NCBI RefSeq assembly: GCF_003946575.1
Contig: NZ_RHOP01000010.1
Location: forward strand, 35,482 to 99,481
DNA from: Companilactobacillus jidongensis
Lineage (GTDB): Bacteria; Bacillota; Bacilli; Lactobacillales; Lactobacillaceae
DNA: 64,000 bases
Direction: 5' to 3'
Positions within the stretch are counted from its first letter, which is position 1. Every line of letters starts with the position of its first letter. Shown piece after piece: positions 49,083 to 59,549 of the stretch. The position numbers and the translations under genes are program-made. Under the pieces are notes generated by a model. The model was not told the origin of the DNA and made no database searches. It saw only the letters and a program-made list of their open reading frames with translations.

Positions 49083-49784
49083 ATGGCAAAGAAAAAGAAA
49101 AGCAACGTTAAAAATATAGTGATTTTTTTCATTGCCGTTGTTATTATCTTTATCGCCTATCTTGGTTCTCCCTTAAGTAAAGTTCGTAATATTTCAGTTA
49201 AGGGTGTGAATGACTTAGGTGGGCAACAAGTCATTGATGCAACCAAAATTAATGACAATACATTGCTGATGAGCGTATTTTTTGAAAAAAAGTCAATTGC
49301 TGAACAAACTGAGAAAAAGTTACCATCAATCAAAAATATTTCCTTTAAGACACGCAATTTAAGGGATTTGACTATCAACGTAACTGAGTATCAGACGTTA
49401 GGTTTGATTTATAAAAACGGCTATTATTATCGAATAATCGACAATGGGCGCATTATAAATCAAGAGATGAAAGCACCCATTGGTAATTATCCGATATATA
49501 GCGGATTTAATAGTAAAAATAAGTTAAAAAAAATATCAGATATATATAAGGATTTAAATGATAACGTTAAAACTAATGTATCAGAATTCTACAATTCACC
49601 AACAAAATTAAATCCATATCGTATAAAAATCGATATGAATGACGGTAACAAGGTTGTTGCGGATATTAGAACGGTTCAAGCAAAAATGAAGTATTATCCA
49701 GGTATTGCTTCACAGATGAAAAAGAAGGGCGTTATCAATCTTGAAGTAGGTGCATATTCTTATCCGTTTAAAGATAAGAAATAG
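49083..49784 (+). CDS. divIB: Cell division protein DivIB/FtsQ
   Basis: Bitopic divisome protein. The 233-residue product has a basic cytoplasmic tail (AKKKKKSNVK), a membrane helix (about 11-28) and an extracytoplasmic POTRA domain (about 35-105: VRNISVKGVNDLGGQQVIDA in pattern), then the beta domain. It is a little shorter than many relatives because the cytoplasmic tail is minimal. Situated between murG and ftsA as usual. Confidence 0.93.
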   Translation: MAKKKKSNVKNIVIFFIAVVIIFIAYLGSPLSKVRNISVKGVNDLGGQQVIDATKINDNTLLMSVFFEKKSIAEQTEKKLPSIKNISFKTRNLRDLTINVTEYQTLGLIYKNGYYYRIIDNGRIINQEMKAPIGNYPIYSGFNSKNKLKKISDIYKDLNDNVKTNVSEFYNSPTKLNPYRIKIDMNDGNKVVADIRTVQAKMKYYPGIASQMKKKGVINLEVGAYSYPFKDKK

Positions 49785-49861
49785 GTTTAATATACTCATT
49801 TTTGTGTTAAAATTTTCTAATGAATAGATTTTTTTCTAGGTAAGGGAGGCTGCCACGATTA

Positions 49862-51205
49862 ATGGACAATTCTGAATTTTTTGTAGGTCTAGATATAGGT
49901 ACCAATTCAATCAAAGTAGTGGTTGCTGAATCGTCAGGTGACAAAATTAGTGTCGTCGGCGTTGGCAGCGAAAGATCCGAAGGAGTCAACCGTGGCGTTA
50001 TAGTCGATATAGACAAAGCCGCAGGTGCAATTAAAAAGGCTGTTAAGAAAGCTGAGACTCAGGCAAACATAACGATACGTGATGTTGTAGTGGCAATATC
50101 TGCTAACATGTTACAAATCGAAAAGTGCCAAGGGATGATTGCAGTTGGTACTGAATCAAAAGAAATAAACGAAAACGATGTAAGACAAGTTATGGCAGCA
50201 GCTATGGTGCAGAACTTACCTAGTGAACGTGAAGTAGTTTCATTGATTCCAAAGCAGTTTTCTGTTGATGGTTTCAACAACATCCGTGACCCACGAGGTA
50301 TGATCGGTGTTCGTCTTGAAATGAAAGGCCTTATCTACACTGCTCCTAAAACAATCGTTCATAATACAAAAAAAGCAATTCAACAAGCTGGTCTAAATAT
50401 TACACATAAAGTTATTTCACCTATGGCTTTGAGCCAAGTCGTTTTGGACGATGGTGAGAGTGACTTTGGTGCTGTAATTATCGATATGGGTGCCGGTCAA
50501 ACGACTGCCTCAGTTGTACATGATCATAATTTGAAACTTTCAACTGTTGATTTTGAAGGTGGAGATTATGTTACACACGATATTTCAGTTGTACTGAATA
50601 CTACTATTGAAAATGCTAGTCAATTAAAATTGTATTATGGTAATGCTGATGCTGATGATGCTTCAACTGATGAAACCATTAGTGTTGAAGTCGTTGGTAA
50701 AAATGAACCAGATGCAATTTCAGAAGAATATTTAGCTGAAATAATTGAAGCTAGATTGGAACAAATCTTTACGAGATTAAAAGATCCACTCGAAGATGCG
50801 GGTGCGCTGTCACTTCCCGGGGGAATTGTATTGACCGGTGGAGTAGCTGCCACACCTAATATTGAGAAGCTGGCTAAGCAAATATTCGATGTTAAAGTCA
50901 AGAGCTACGTTCCTTCGCAAATGGGAATGCGTTATCCTTCATATTCATTGGGATTAGGATTAGTAACGTATGCTTCAAGATTAAATGATATAGGTGTCAT
51001 CGCTGATAACGTTGTTAATGGTGCTTTGATAAAAGTGAATAATTCAACTTCTCAACAATCAGTTCAACAACAAACTAAAAGAGAACCAGAACCAACACCA
51101 GTTCAATCTGATCCTGAACCAAAGAAGAAGGTTCAAGAATCTAATCCTGAAAAGGGTAAACGTATGAACAAGGTTAAAAATTTCTGGAGTAAGTTTTTCG
51201 ATTAA
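49862..51205 (+). CDS. ftsA: Cell division protein FtsA
   Basis: Actin-like protein that tethers FtsZ to the membrane. The 447-residue product begins with GLDIGTNSIKVVVAE, has the 1C domain, and a VIIDMGAGQTTASVV phosphate-binding loop. A Gln/Glu/Pro-rich linker (about 390-428) leads to the C-terminal amphipathic membrane helix MNKVKNFWSKFFD. AAGGGAGG lies 12 bases before the ATG. The 77-bp gap after divIB may hold an additional promoter, but I see no convincing one. Confidence 0.97.
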   Translation: MDNSEFFVGLDIGTNSIKVVVAESSGDKISVVGVGSERSEGVNRGVIVDIDKAAGAIKKAVKKAETQANITIRDVVVAISANMLQIEKCQGMIAVGTESKEINENDVRQVMAAAMVQNLPSEREVVSLIPKQFSVDGFNNIRDPRGMIGVRLEMKGLIYTAPKTIVHNTKKAIQQAGLNITHKVISPMALSQVVLDDGESDFGAVIIDMGAGQTTASVVHDHNLKLSTVDFEGGDYVTHDISVVLNTTIENASQLKLYYGNADADDASTDETISVEVVGKNEPDAISEEYLAEIIEARLEQIFTRLKDPLEDAGALSLPGGIVLTGGVAATPNIEKLAKQIFDVKVKSYVPSQMGMRYPSYSLGLGLVTYASRLNDIGVIADNVVNGALIKVNNSTSQQSVQQQTKREPEPTPVQSDPEPKKKVQESNPEKGKRMNKVKNFWSKFFD

Positions 51206-51252
51206 ACATTAATTATTAATATAAAAGTAAAAGTAGTAGGAGGAACTCCTTA

Positions 51253-52488
51253 ATGGAATATTCATTGGATTCAAATAACAATACGGGAGCAGTTATTAAG
51301 GTTATCGGTGTTGGTGGTGCTGGTGGTAATGCCGTTAACCGAATGGTTGATTCTGGCATCAAAGGTGTGCAGTTTATTGCTGCTAATACCGATGTACAGG
51401 CTCTAGAAAGTTCACAAGCTGAAACAAAAATTCAGTTAGGACCTAAGCTAACTAGAGGTCTTGGAGCAGGTTCAAACCCCGAGATTGGCCAAAAGGCTGC
51501 ACAAGAAAGTGAAGAAGCAATTAAAGAAGCTCTCGATGGAGCAGATATGATCTTTATTACTGCCGGAATGGGTGGTGGTACAGGTACAGGTGCTGCACCT
51601 ATCGTTGCAGGTATTGCTAAAGAAAGTGGTGCCTTGACTGTTGGTGTTGTTACACGTCCATTTGCTTTTGAAGGTTCAAAACGTTCACGTTTTGCTGCGG
51701 ATGGTATCACTGAATTGAAAAAAGACGTTGATACATTAGTTATTATTTCTAACAGCAAACTATTGGAAATTGTTGACAAGAAAACACCAATGGGTGAAGC
51801 TTTCAGTATTGCCGATGATGTTCTACGTCAAGGTGTTCAAAGTATTTCTGATCTTATCACATCACCTGGATTTGTTAACTTGGACTTTGCTGATGTTAAG
51901 ACAGTAATGTCTGATCAAGGTTCAGCTCTTATGGGTATTGGTACAGCTAATGGTGAGAACAGAATTACTGATGCTACGAACAAGGCTATTTCTTCACCAT
52001 TATTGGAAGTTTCAATTGATGGTGCTAAACAAGTATTACTTAACATTACTGGTGGACCAGACTTATCATTGTTTGAAGCACAAGATGCTGCGCAAATTGT
52101 TTCAGAACAAGCTACATCAGATGTTAATATTATCTTTGGTACTTCAATCGATGAAACACTTGGTGATCAAGTTAAAGTTACGGTTATTGCTACTGGTGTT
52201 GAAAGTGAAGATAGTAAGAAGAGATCTGCTCAAAAGCGTCCTCAATTGAACAATCGTATGGCAACACTTGATAATACACAAAATGATGCCCCTAAACAGG
52301 CTCCAAAACAACAAGCAAGTGACCCATTAGCTGATTGGGATATTAATCATGATGATGATTCAAATAACAATAATGTTTCTGGTGAAAAAGGTGATTTTGA
52401 AATTTTCAAAAAGCCTGAAACAATTGATTTGAACGATAATGATGATGACTCAACTCCTCCAATTTTCAAACGTAGAAATAACAAGTAA
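51253..52488 (+). CDS. ftsZ: Cell division GTPase FtsZ
   Basis: Tubulin-like protein forming the cytokinetic ring. The 411-residue product has [11 protein letters not shown] (21-31), the GTP signature GGGTGTG at 107-113 and the T7 synergy loop [12 protein letters not shown] disordered Asn/Asp-rich linker (about 320-398) ends in the conserved C-terminal peptide region [10 protein letters not shown] that contacts FtsA, SepF and EzrA. AGGAGG upstream. Confidence 0.99.
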   Translation: MEYSLDSNNNTGAVIKVIGVGGAGGNAVNRMVDSGIKGVQFIAANTDVQALESSQAETKIQLGPKLTRGLGAGSNPEIGQKAAQESEEAIKEALDGADMIFITAGMGGGTGTGAAPIVAGIAKESGALTVGVVTRPFAFEGSKRSRFAADGITELKKDVDTLVIISNSKLLEIVDKKTPMGEAFSIADDVLRQGVQSISDLITSPGFVNLDFADVKTVMSDQGSALMGIGTANGENRITDATNKAISSPLLEVSIDGAKQVLLNITGGPDLSLFEAQDAAQIVSEQATSDVNIIFGTSIDETLGDQVKVTVIATGVESEDSKKRSAQKRPQLNNRMATLDNTQNDAPKQAPKQQASDPLADWDINHDDDSNNNNVSGEKGDFEIFKKPETIDLNDNDDDSTPPIFKRRNNK

Positions 52489-52522
52489 TTAAAAAGTTAA
52501 ATAGCTAGAAGGAGAACTTATT

Positions 52523-52927
52523 ATGGCTTTTGAGAAGTTAGGTAATTTCTTTGGAATTAACGATGAAGATAGTTATGATGATCAAGACAACAACGCTGAA
52601 CAATCAACAAATGATTATTCAGGTAATGAGAAGGTAGTTTCTATGAATGCTGCAAGTGAACCTAGAACTGCAAGTAGCAAGATAGCAATTTTTCAACCAC
52701 GTGTTTATTCAGATGCAAAAGTTGTTGCTAAGCAATTGTTGAATAACAAAGCTGTAATCGTTAATTTCAATAATATAAATGATGAGCAATCAAAAAGAAT
52801 CGTTGATTTTTTAACTGGTTCAATTTATGCTCTTAATGGCGAAATCAAACGTGTTGGAGATAAAATTTTCTTATGTACTCCTCCTAAGTTTGAGATCGAT
52901 GGAAGTATTCCTGAATTAAACGAATAA
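52523..52927 (+). CDS. sepF: Cell division protein SepF
   Basis: Alternative membrane anchor and bundler of FtsZ. It is a 134-residue protein with an N-terminal amphipathic helix (FEKLGNFFGI), an acidic/polar linker and the C-terminal DUF552 core (about 53-130: ARVYSDAKVVAKQLLNNKAVIVNF-like pattern). AGAAGGAG precedes the ATG. It directly follows ftsZ, as in other Gram-positives. Confidence 0.96.
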   Translation: MAFEKLGNFFGINDEDSYDDQDNNAEQSTNDYSGNEKVVSMNAASEPRTASSKIAIFQPRVYSDAKVVAKQLLNNKAVIVNFNNINDEQSKRIVDFLTGSIYALNGEIKRVGDKIFLCTPPKFEIDGSIPELNE

Positions 52928-52945
52928 AATAGATAGGGGAACCTT

Positions 52946-53212
52946 ATGGATCGCATTTCTTACGGTTTGCCGATGATTATTGGTGGAGCGTTCCAAATAT
53001 ATGAGTTGATCGTGTTTGTATATTGTATTTTGACATTTATACCTGCACTGTATAATTCCGTATTTGGACGTTTCATTGCTAGTCTGGTGGAACCTTTTTT
53101 CAGAGCAATTTCGAAGATTATTCCCACTAAGTTTGGGATGATTGATTTTTCCCCACTGATTGCTCTAATTATTCTAGAATTAGTACAGAAAGTGATTTTT
53201 TATATAATCTAA
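52946..53212 (+). CDS. ylmG: YggT family membrane protein (YlmG)
   Basis: An 88-residue protein with two long hydrophobic helices (about 12-36 and 64-87) flanking the conserved loop LVEPFFRAISKIIPTKFGMIDFSP. The YggT/YlmG family is linked to division-site or envelope processes, but its mechanism is unclear. It overlaps ylmH by one base (TAATG). Conserved order sepF-yggT-ylmH-divIVA. Confidence 0.93.
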   Translation: MDRISYGLPMIIGGAFQIYELIVFVYCILTFIPALYNSVFGRFIASLVEPFFRAISKIIPTKFGMIDFSPLIALIILELVQKVIFYII

Positions 53213-54009
53213 TGACTGAAAAAGAAAATGTAAGCTTAAAAAGTGGATATTTTCGTCCAGAAGAAAAGCCCTTCATTGATAAAATGAGCGATCTGCTACT
53301 TAGAACACAAACTATGTATATCCCACAATTAACTGATTTTCTTAATCTAAGAGAACAGCTGATTCTAAATAATCTCGTCAATAAATATGATGATCTCTAT
53401 GTTCATTATTTCGGCGGATTTGAAGGGGCAGAGAGAGTCAGGGGTATTATTGCTCCTGACTATTTTGTACCTAAAGAATCTGACTTTAAGATTTCAATGT
53501 TTGAGATTAGGTATCCAGAAAAATTTGCTGATTTACATCATGGACAAATTTTAGGAGCTTTGACTGGATCAGGAGTCGAGCGAGATCACTTTGGGGATAT
53601 AATAACTGACGGTGAGAATTGGCAATTTTTTGTATTTGAACAAATGAAAAGTTTTATTTCAGAACAAGTTCAAAAAATCGGTCCATATAAAGTTCACTTG
53701 TCGCAAAAGAAGTTTTCTGAACTCTTATTACCAAAGGACGATTCACACGACGAAGTAATAAATGTGCATTCATTGCGCATAGATACTGTTGTAGCAACTA
53801 CCTATGACTTATCAAGGCAGACTGCAAAGACCTTAGTTGAACATGGCAAAGTCCAGATGAACTGGGTAGTCAACAAAAATGCAAGTTCTTTTATATCGAT
53901 CAATGACACGCTTAGTGTACGTGGATATGGTCGTGTAAGAGTTAATGATGTTATGGGTAAGTCTAAGGGAAATAAATATATATTGTTCGTTAACATTATT
54001 AATAAATAA
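53212..54009 (+). CDS. ylmH: YlmH family RNA-binding protein with S4 domain
   Basis: A 265-residue protein with an N-terminal RRM-like region and a C-terminal S4 RNA-binding domain (about 185-250: LRIDTVVATTYDLSRQTAKTLVEHGKVQMNW in pattern). YlmH of Bacillus is reported to act in rescue of stalled ribosomes; relatives were earlier listed as division-linked because of their place in the dcw cluster. The start overlaps the yggT stop, so it is translationally coupled. Confidence 0.93.
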   Translation: MTEKENVSLKSGYFRPEEKPFIDKMSDLLLRTQTMYIPQLTDFLNLREQLILNNLVNKYDDLYVHYFGGFEGAERVRGIIAPDYFVPKESDFKISMFEIRYPEKFADLHHGQILGALTGSGVERDHFGDIITDGENWQFFVFEQMKSFISEQVQKIGPYKVHLSQKKFSELLLPKDDSHDEVINVHSLRIDTVVATTYDLSRQTAKTLVEHGKVQMNWVVNKNASSFISINDTLSVRGYGRVRVNDVMGKSKGNKYILFVNIINK

Positions 54010-54025
54010 ATTAGGGGTGGAGATT

Positions 54026-54886
54026 ATGGTATTGTCACCAATAGAAATACATGATAAGGAATTCGAACATAAATTCCGTGGTTATAACCGCGATCAAGTT
54101 GAAAAATTTCTAAAACAGGTTGCTGAGGACTATGATCTTGCCCTGCAAAAGAACGAGCAAATACAAAAAGAATTAGAAGATACTAAAGAACAATTGAAGT
54201 ATCTTACTGATATGCGTGATGCTTTGAATCAATCGATCATTGTGGCTCAAGATGCAGCTGATAAGGTTAAGAACAATGCTGAGCAAGAGGCACAAGTGAT
54301 TGTTGAGGAATCTCAGAAAAAAGCTCGTGACCTGTTAGATCAGTCAACCGCTAAGTCGAATCAAATTCTTGAAGATGCTTCAAGTAAGGCACGTCAAGTT
54401 ACAATTGAAACTGATGATCTAAAAAAGAAATCAGCTGATTATAGACGTGGATTGCAAGAAATACTTCGTCAACAATTGAATATGATTCAGAGTCCTGAAT
54501 GGGAAAAGCTCTCAAAAGAAACTTCAACTGATGATTTGAAACAGCGTGTAGGGATGCAAAATGATTTTGATCAGATGAATAATCAGGCTCAGAATACTGA
54601 ATCTGATATGAATGTGAATCAGAATAATAATGTTGAGCCGAATAATTTTGATCAAAATAATACTGCTGAATCAAACAATAATTATGAAAACAATCAAACA
54701 GATTATGAAAATTCGTCCGATACCATTCCCAACGAGGAACAAATGAACTATAATAACAATATTCCCGATGAGGAACCTGCAGATCCATATACAGTTAGTC
54801 ATGAGCAAAATGCTCCAACGTTTAATTTTGCCGATGATGAATCTGATAGTGCAGATACTGATGATAATGGGGAAGCTAATAATTAA
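54026..54886 (+). CDS. divIVA: Cell division/polarity protein DivIVA
   Basis: Coiled-coil protein that marks curved membranes at poles and septa. The 286-residue product has the N-terminal lipid-binding domain (LSPIEIHDKEFEHKFRGYNR region, 3-22) and coiled coils to about residue 165. The long C-terminal tail (about 170-286) is rich in Asn, Asp and Glu and looks disordered, making it much longer than Bacillus DivIVA. Start ATG 54026 has GGGGTGGAG upstream; the longer in-frame extension overlaps ylmH and is rejected. It likely positions MinCD. Confidence 0.94.
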   Translation: MVLSPIEIHDKEFEHKFRGYNRDQVEKFLKQVAEDYDLALQKNEQIQKELEDTKEQLKYLTDMRDALNQSIIVAQDAADKVKNNAEQEAQVIVEESQKKARDLLDQSTAKSNQILEDASSKARQVTIETDDLKKKSADYRRGLQEILRQQLNMIQSPEWEKLSKETSTDDLKQRVGMQNDFDQMNNQAQNTESDMNVNQNNNVEPNNFDQNNTAESNNNYENNQTDYENSSDTIPNEEQMNYNNNIPDEEPADPYTVSHEQNAPTFNFADDESDSADTDDNGEANN

Positions 54887-54913
54887 GAGAACAAGTGCTT
54901 TATAAAACATTTT

Positions 54914-55046
54914 TCAGCGAGCTAACGTATGGTGTGAGGTTAGTAAAATAATTTATTTAGTATATCAACTCTTAAACAATTGTATAATCAATTACCAATA
55001 GGTGGTATAACGAAGAACTCGTCCTAGAATTGGATGGGTTCTTTTT
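54914..55046 (+). promoter_or_regulatory. Short T-box leader controlling ileS
   Basis: Compact tRNA-sensing leader. Stem I starts AGCGAGCTAAC...ATGGTG...GAGGTTAG (about 54916-54942). A tentative Ile specifier ATC at 54964-54966 is followed by A. The T-box core GGTGGTATAACG (55001-55012) keeps the TGGT that pairs with tRNA ACCA but departs from the usual GGTGGTACCGCG. The terminator AAGAACTCGTCC with GGATGGGTTCTT plus T-run is at 55013-55046. It is shorter and more diverged than the valS T-box in the same window. No strong promoter is visible; a TATAAA at about 54901 could serve. Confidence 0.82.
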
Positions 55047-55067
55047 AATTTCAAGCGGGGTGAAAGA

Positions 55068-57848
55068 ATGAAAGTCAAAGACACACTTAACTTAGGAAAG
55101 ACAAAATTTCCAATGCGTGGAAATCTTCCTAATAAAGAAGCAGAATGGCAACAAGCCTGGGAAGAAAATAAGATTTATGAAAAGCGCCAAAAATTAAACG
55201 AAGGTAAACCAACCTTTGAATTACTAGATGGCCCTCCATTCGCCAATGGTGATATTCATATGGGACATGCTTTGAATAAGGTATCAAAGGATATTATTAT
55301 TCGTTACCACTCAATGAACGGTTTCCGTTCACCATATGTTCCTGGTTGGGATACTCACGGTCTACCAATTGAACAACAACTAGCCAAAAAAGGTGTTAAA
55401 CGTAAGGAAATCAGCATGTCTGAATATCGTAAGATGTGTCGTGACTTTGCTGAGGGTGAGATCAAGAAGCAAATGGCTGGATTCAAACGTTTGGGTGTTT
55501 CAGCTGATTGGGATCATCCATATATTACTTATCAACCAGAATTTGAAAAAGAAGAAGTTAAAGTATTCGGTGAAATGGTAGATAAAGGTTATATCTATCG
55601 TGGTAAGAAGCCAGTTTACTGGTCACCATCATCAGAATCAACACTTGCCGAAGCTGAAATTGAATATAAAGATGTTAAATCACCATCAATTTTTGTTGCG
55701 TTCAAAGTACGTGATGGTAAGGATTTGCTAGATAACGATACTTCATTCATTATCTGGACAACCACTCCATGGACAATGCCTTCTAACGAAGCCATCTGTG
55801 TAAATCCTAAATTTAACTATGCATTGATCAATGCTGACGGTAACAAGTACGTTGTTGCTGAAGAACGTATCAGTTTCCTACAAGAAAAACTTGGTTGGGA
55901 AAACATTGAAATTCTTAAGACTTTCAAGGGTGCTGAACTTGAAGGATTAACAGCTACACATCCGTTCTATGATCGTGAATCAGTATTGATCCTTGGTAAC
56001 CACGTTACATTGGATGATGGTACTGGATTAGTACATACGGCTCCTGGCTTTGGTGCTGATGACTTTGTTGTCGGTATGAAGTATAAACTACCAATTTTTT
56101 CACCAATTGACGAGCATGGTTGCTTTACTGATGAAGTTCCAGAATATAAAGGTGTCTATTATGACGATGCCAACAAGATGATTACTGAAAGAATGACAGA
56201 AAATGGCTCATTATTGAAGTTAGATTTCTTCACTCACAGTTATCCACATGATTGGCGTACAAAGAAACCTGTTATTTTCCGTGCCACACCACAATGGTTC
56301 GCTTCAATCGACAAGTTTAGACCGCAATTACTATCAGAACTTGAAAAGGTAAGTTTTATTCCTGATTGGGGTAAAACTCGTCTTTACAATATGATTCGTG
56401 ACCGTGGCGACTGGGTTATCTCAAGACAACGTGCTTGGGGTGTTCCACTACCAATTTTCTATGCAGAAAATGGCGAAGCAATCATGACCAAAGAAATCAT
56501 TGATCATGTTGCTGATTTATTTGGTAAATACGGTTCAAACGTTTGGTTCGAGCGTGATGCTAAGGATCTTCTTCCAGAAGGTTATACGAATCCTGCTAGT
56601 CCAAATGGCAAGTTTACTAAAGAAACAGATATCATGGATGTTTGGTTCGACTCAGGGACAGCCCATGCTGGTGTTGCTAAGTTACGTGATAACTTAACAT
56701 TCCCAGCTGACTTAGTTCTTGAAGGCTCTGATCAATATCGTGGTTGGTTCAATTCATTATTGATCACATCTGTCGCTGCCTTTGGTGTTGCTCCATACAA
56801 GGCGATTCTTTCACAAGGCTTCACACTTGATAAGAACGGTGTCAAGATGAGTAAGTCACTTGGTAATGTTATTGCTCCATCTGACATTGAAAGACAATTT
56901 GGCGCTGAAATCATCCGTCTATGGGTTGCCTCAGTTGATTCAAGTTCAGATGTTTCGGTTACAGTTGAGTCTTTCAAGCAAGTTTCAGAAACATATCGTA
57001 AGATTCGTAACACACTCAGATTTATGATTGCCAATACTACAGACTTCGATCCTAAGACTAACAGTGTTGCTTATGAAGATCTTCGTCCAGAAGATAAGTA
57101 TATTGCTGTTAAGTTAAATGATCTTGTTAGAGATCTGCATGCAGAATATGATACATACGACTTTGCTGATGTGACTAAAAATGTTGTACGTTTCATTACT
57201 AATGAACTTTCAACATTCTATCTAGATTTTGCCAAGGATGTTGTTTATATTGATCCTGAGGACTCACACTCACGTCGTTCAATGCAGACGGTTATCTATG
57301 ACGCAGTTGTTAAAATTGCTAAGTTGATGACACCAATCTTGCCACATACCATGGAACAAGTTTGGGAGTACTTGAAGGAACCAGAAGAATATATTCAATT
57401 AGCTGAAATGCCAGAGGTTGAAGAATTGGCTGATTCAGAAGAAATCGAAAAAGATTGGTCAGTATTTATGGACTTCAGAGACAATGTTCAAAAGTCACTT
57501 GAAGTTGCACGTGCAGACAAATTGATTGGTAAATCACTTGAAGCCAAGGTTACAGTTTATCCAAGTGAAGAACTACAAAAAACATTTGATAAGATCGACA
57601 GTAACTTTGGACAATTATTAATTGTTTCTCAATTTGAAATCAGTACAGATGCCGCTCCAGCTGAAGCTGACAAGTATGAAGATGTCAGTGTATTGGTTGA
57701 AAAGGCCGATGGTGAAGTATGTCAAAGATGTCGTATGATCAAGACTGATGTCGGTGATGATTCAAACTTCCCAACATTCTGTGCTAGATGTGCTAAGATT
57801 GTTACTGAGGAATATCCTCAAACAATTGAAGAAGGTTTTGAGGGCTAA
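55068..57848 (+). CDS. ileS: Isoleucyl-tRNA synthetase
   Basis: Class I synthetase charging tRNA-Ile, with CP1 editing of misactivated valine. The 926-residue protein has HMGH at 64-67 and KMSKS at 593-597. A C-terminal zinc finger is formed by Cys885, Cys888, Cys905 and Cys908, so it is the bacterial zinc-containing (mupirocin-sensitive-type) form. ATG start with GGGGTGA upstream. The csp-like gene starts three bases after its stop. Confidence 0.98.
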   Translation: MKVKDTLNLGKTKFPMRGNLPNKEAEWQQAWEENKIYEKRQKLNEGKPTFELLDGPPFANGDIHMGHALNKVSKDIIIRYHSMNGFRSPYVPGWDTHGLPIEQQLAKKGVKRKEISMSEYRKMCRDFAEGEIKKQMAGFKRLGVSADWDHPYITYQPEFEKEEVKVFGEMVDKGYIYRGKKPVYWSPSSESTLAEAEIEYKDVKSPSIFVAFKVRDGKDLLDNDTSFIIWTTTPWTMPSNEAICVNPKFNYALINADGNKYVVAEERISFLQEKLGWENIEILKTFKGAELEGLTATHPFYDRESVLILGNHVTLDDGTGLVHTAPGFGADDFVVGMKYKLPIFSPIDEHGCFTDEVPEYKGVYYDDANKMITERMTENGSLLKLDFFTHSYPHDWRTKKPVIFRATPQWFASIDKFRPQLLSELEKVSFIPDWGKTRLYNMIRDRGDWVISRQRAWGVPLPIFYAENGEAIMTKEIIDHVADLFGKYGSNVWFERDAKDLLPEGYTNPASPNGKFTKETDIMDVWFDSGTAHAGVAKLRDNLTFPADLVLEGSDQYRGWFNSLLITSVAAFGVAPYKAILSQGFTLDKNGVKMSKSLGNVIAPSDIERQFGAEIIRLWVASVDSSSDVSVTVESFKQVSETYRKIRNTLRFMIANTTDFDPKTNSVAYEDLRPEDKYIAVKLNDLVRDLHAEYDTYDFADVTKNVVRFITNELSTFYLDFAKDVVYIDPEDSHSRRSMQTVIYDAVVKIAKLMTPILPHTMEQVWEYLKEPEEYIQLAEMPEVEELADSEEIEKDWSVFMDFRDNVQKSLEVARADKLIGKSLEAKVTVYPSEELQKTFDKIDSNFGQLLIVSQFEISTDAAPAEADKYEDVSVLVEKADGEVCQRCRMIKTDVGDDSNFPTFCARCAKIVTEEYPQTIEEGFEG

Positions 57849-57851
57849 TAT

Positions 57852-58085
57852 ATGTTTCAAGGAAAAATAGTACGTTTTAATACAGAACGTGGTTTTGGAT
57901 TTATTAACAATGACGGAGAAGATATTTTCTTTTTCGCAGATTCAATTTTGAATCGTGAAGATTACTTTATTAAGCCTGATTTGGATGTAGAGTTTGAAGT
58001 TGCTCCTGGATTCAAAGGTCCACAAGCAGTTAATATTACTATATTAGAATTAGATGATGATCAAGATGAGGAAAGCGCTGAATAG
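57852..58085 (+). CDS. Cold-shock-domain-like protein with diverged RNP2
   Basis: A 77-residue OB-fold protein with a clear cold-shock start (GKIVRFNTERGFGFI). RNP1 RGFGFI is intact (13-18). RNP2, normally VFVHFS, reads IFFFADS (25-31), losing the usual histidine. An acidic tail (DDDQDEESAE) ends the protein. It may bind nucleic acid weakly or have another role. It follows ileS by three bases without a promoter, and its stop lies inside a terminator hairpin. Assignment to the fold is firm; function is open. Confidence 0.85.
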   Translation: MFQGKIVRFNTERGFGFINNDGEDIFFFADSILNREDYFIKPDLDVEFEVAPGFKGPQAVNITILELDDDQDEESAE

Positions 58086-58098
58086 TGCTTTCTTTTTT
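58071..58098 (+). terminator. Terminator overlapping the end of the cold-shock-like gene
   Basis: GAAAGCgCT (58071-58079) pairs with AGtGCTTTC (58084-58092), followed by TTTTTT. The last codons and stop of the gene lie in the hairpin. Ends the ileS transcript. Confidence 0.88.
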
Positions 58099-58127
58099 AT
58101 TGAAATAATTTATTTGGGAGAGTCGTC

Positions 58128-59549
58128 ATGAATGAGAAAGTGAATCCAAAAAGATGGATGATATTGGTTTCAGTCGGAATTTTTACTTTAATGGCCACAT
58201 TGGATGGGTCAATTGTTAATATTGCTTTGCCAGTTATCAGCAAAGATTTAAATATACCGATGAATATGGCAGAGTGGATCGTCTCAATTTATTTGGTTAC
58301 TATTTGTATTTTTCTGTTGTTATTTGGAAAATTAGCTGATTCGATTGGAAAAATAAAAGTTTTTAAAACTGGATCGATTTTATTTATTGTTGGTTCGTTG
58401 ATTTGTGGATTTGGTGTCAATCTTCCGATCCTATTAGCTGGACGTACGATTCAGGCATTTGGAGCTTCGATGGCTATGGCAACAAACAATGGGATTATCA
58501 CACAGACTTTTCCATTACATGAACGGGGCTATGCCTTGGGATATATTGGTTCATTCGTTTCTATTGGAGCAATCGCCGGACCCGGTATTGGTGGGTTGAT
58601 TTTGTCACAATTTGATTGGAGTTATATTTTTTGGATCAATTTGCCAATTGGTGTTATTGCTTTGATATTGGGTTATCTTAATTTACCTAAAAAGGAACCT
58701 AAAAACCCTGCTAAGATTGATTATCGTGGATTTGGTGTTTATTCTGTTACATTGATACTTTTCTTTGCAGCAATATTTATTGGACAGTCCGTTGGATTCA
58801 CAAATATTTATATCATTTTGACGTTCATTGCAGCAATCGCATCTTTTGTACTATTTATACATTTGCAAAAGATAACTGATCAACCGATGATTGAGTTAAG
58901 AATATTTAAGAATCATGATTTTACATTGGGATTAGTTGTTGGATTTTTGATATTTGTAACTAACTTTTTCTTCAATGTTGTTTCACCATTCTACCTTGAG
59001 AATGCCTTAGGTATGAAGGCTTCAATCGCTGGATATGTGCTAATGATGTTTCCACTTGTTCAAGTAATTGTCGCACCGATCTCCGGTAAAATGTCAGCGA
59101 AGATCAATCCGATTTCGTTAACGATTGCCGGTTTAAGTGTTCTAGCTATTGCTCAAATTGGATATTTATTCTTTAATGTAAGTACTAGTCTTTGGTTTAT
59201 TTTATTGTTTATTGGTTTGAATGGTTTAGGAAATGGATTATTTCAAGCTCCAAATAATACAATGATCATGAGCTCTGTGGAACCAAAAGACCTAGGTATA
59301 GCTGGAGGATTGAATGCTTTATCTCGTAATCTAGGAATGATCATAGGTGTTTCATTCTCTACTACGGTATTATTTTTATCAATGAGTCAATTTTATGGCA
59401 AATCGGTCACAACTTATGTAAACGGCAGACCGGATATCTTTATAGATGGTATGCGTGTTACAATGTCATTTGCATTAATAATTTGTTTGATTGCTATAAT
59501 TATGTCTGTAATTAGATTATTAAAATCACGAGGTTTAAAGAATGAATAA
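58128..59549 (+). CDS. MFS transporter, DHA2 (EmrB/QacA) drug:H+ antiporter family
   Basis: Polytopic exporter of 473 residues with about 14 membrane helices. The first helix contains the family motif LDGSIVNIALP near 27-37. Motif A-like LFGKLADSIGKIKVFK and motif C-like GAIAGPGIGGLI (about 150-161) are visible, marking an antiporter. Substrate unknown; multidrug or metabolite efflux is likely. GGGAG precedes the ATG. It overlaps the NUDIX gene by eight bases. No regulator is next to it. Confidence 0.92.
   Translation: MNEKVNPKRWMILVSVGIFTLMATLDGSIVNIALPVISKDLNIPMNMAEWIVSIYLVTICIFLLLFGKLADSIGKIKVFKTGSILFIVGSLICGFGVNLPILLAGRTIQAFGASMAMATNNGIITQTFPLHERGYALGYIGSFVSIGAIAGPGIGGLILSQFDWSYIFWINLPIGVIALILGYLNLPKKEPKNPAKIDYRGFGVYSVTLILFFAAIFIGQSVGFTNIYIILTFIAAIASFVLFIHLQKITDQPMIELRIFKNHDFTLGLVVGFLIFVTNFFFNVVSPFYLENALGMKASIAGYVLMMFPLVQVIVAPISGKMSAKINPISLTIAGLSVLAIAQIGYLFFNVSTSLWFILLFIGLNGLGNGLFQAPNNTMIMSSVEPKDLGIAGGLNALSRNLGMIIGVSFSTTVLFLSMSQFYGKSVTTYVNGRPDIFIDGMRVTMSFALIICLIAIIMSVIRLLKSRGLKNE

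Noticed and set aside
53945..54025. Upstream start for divIVA inside ylmH
   Set aside because: Conserved DivIVA begins at MVLSPIEIHDKEF, with GGGGTGGAG just before ATG 54026.
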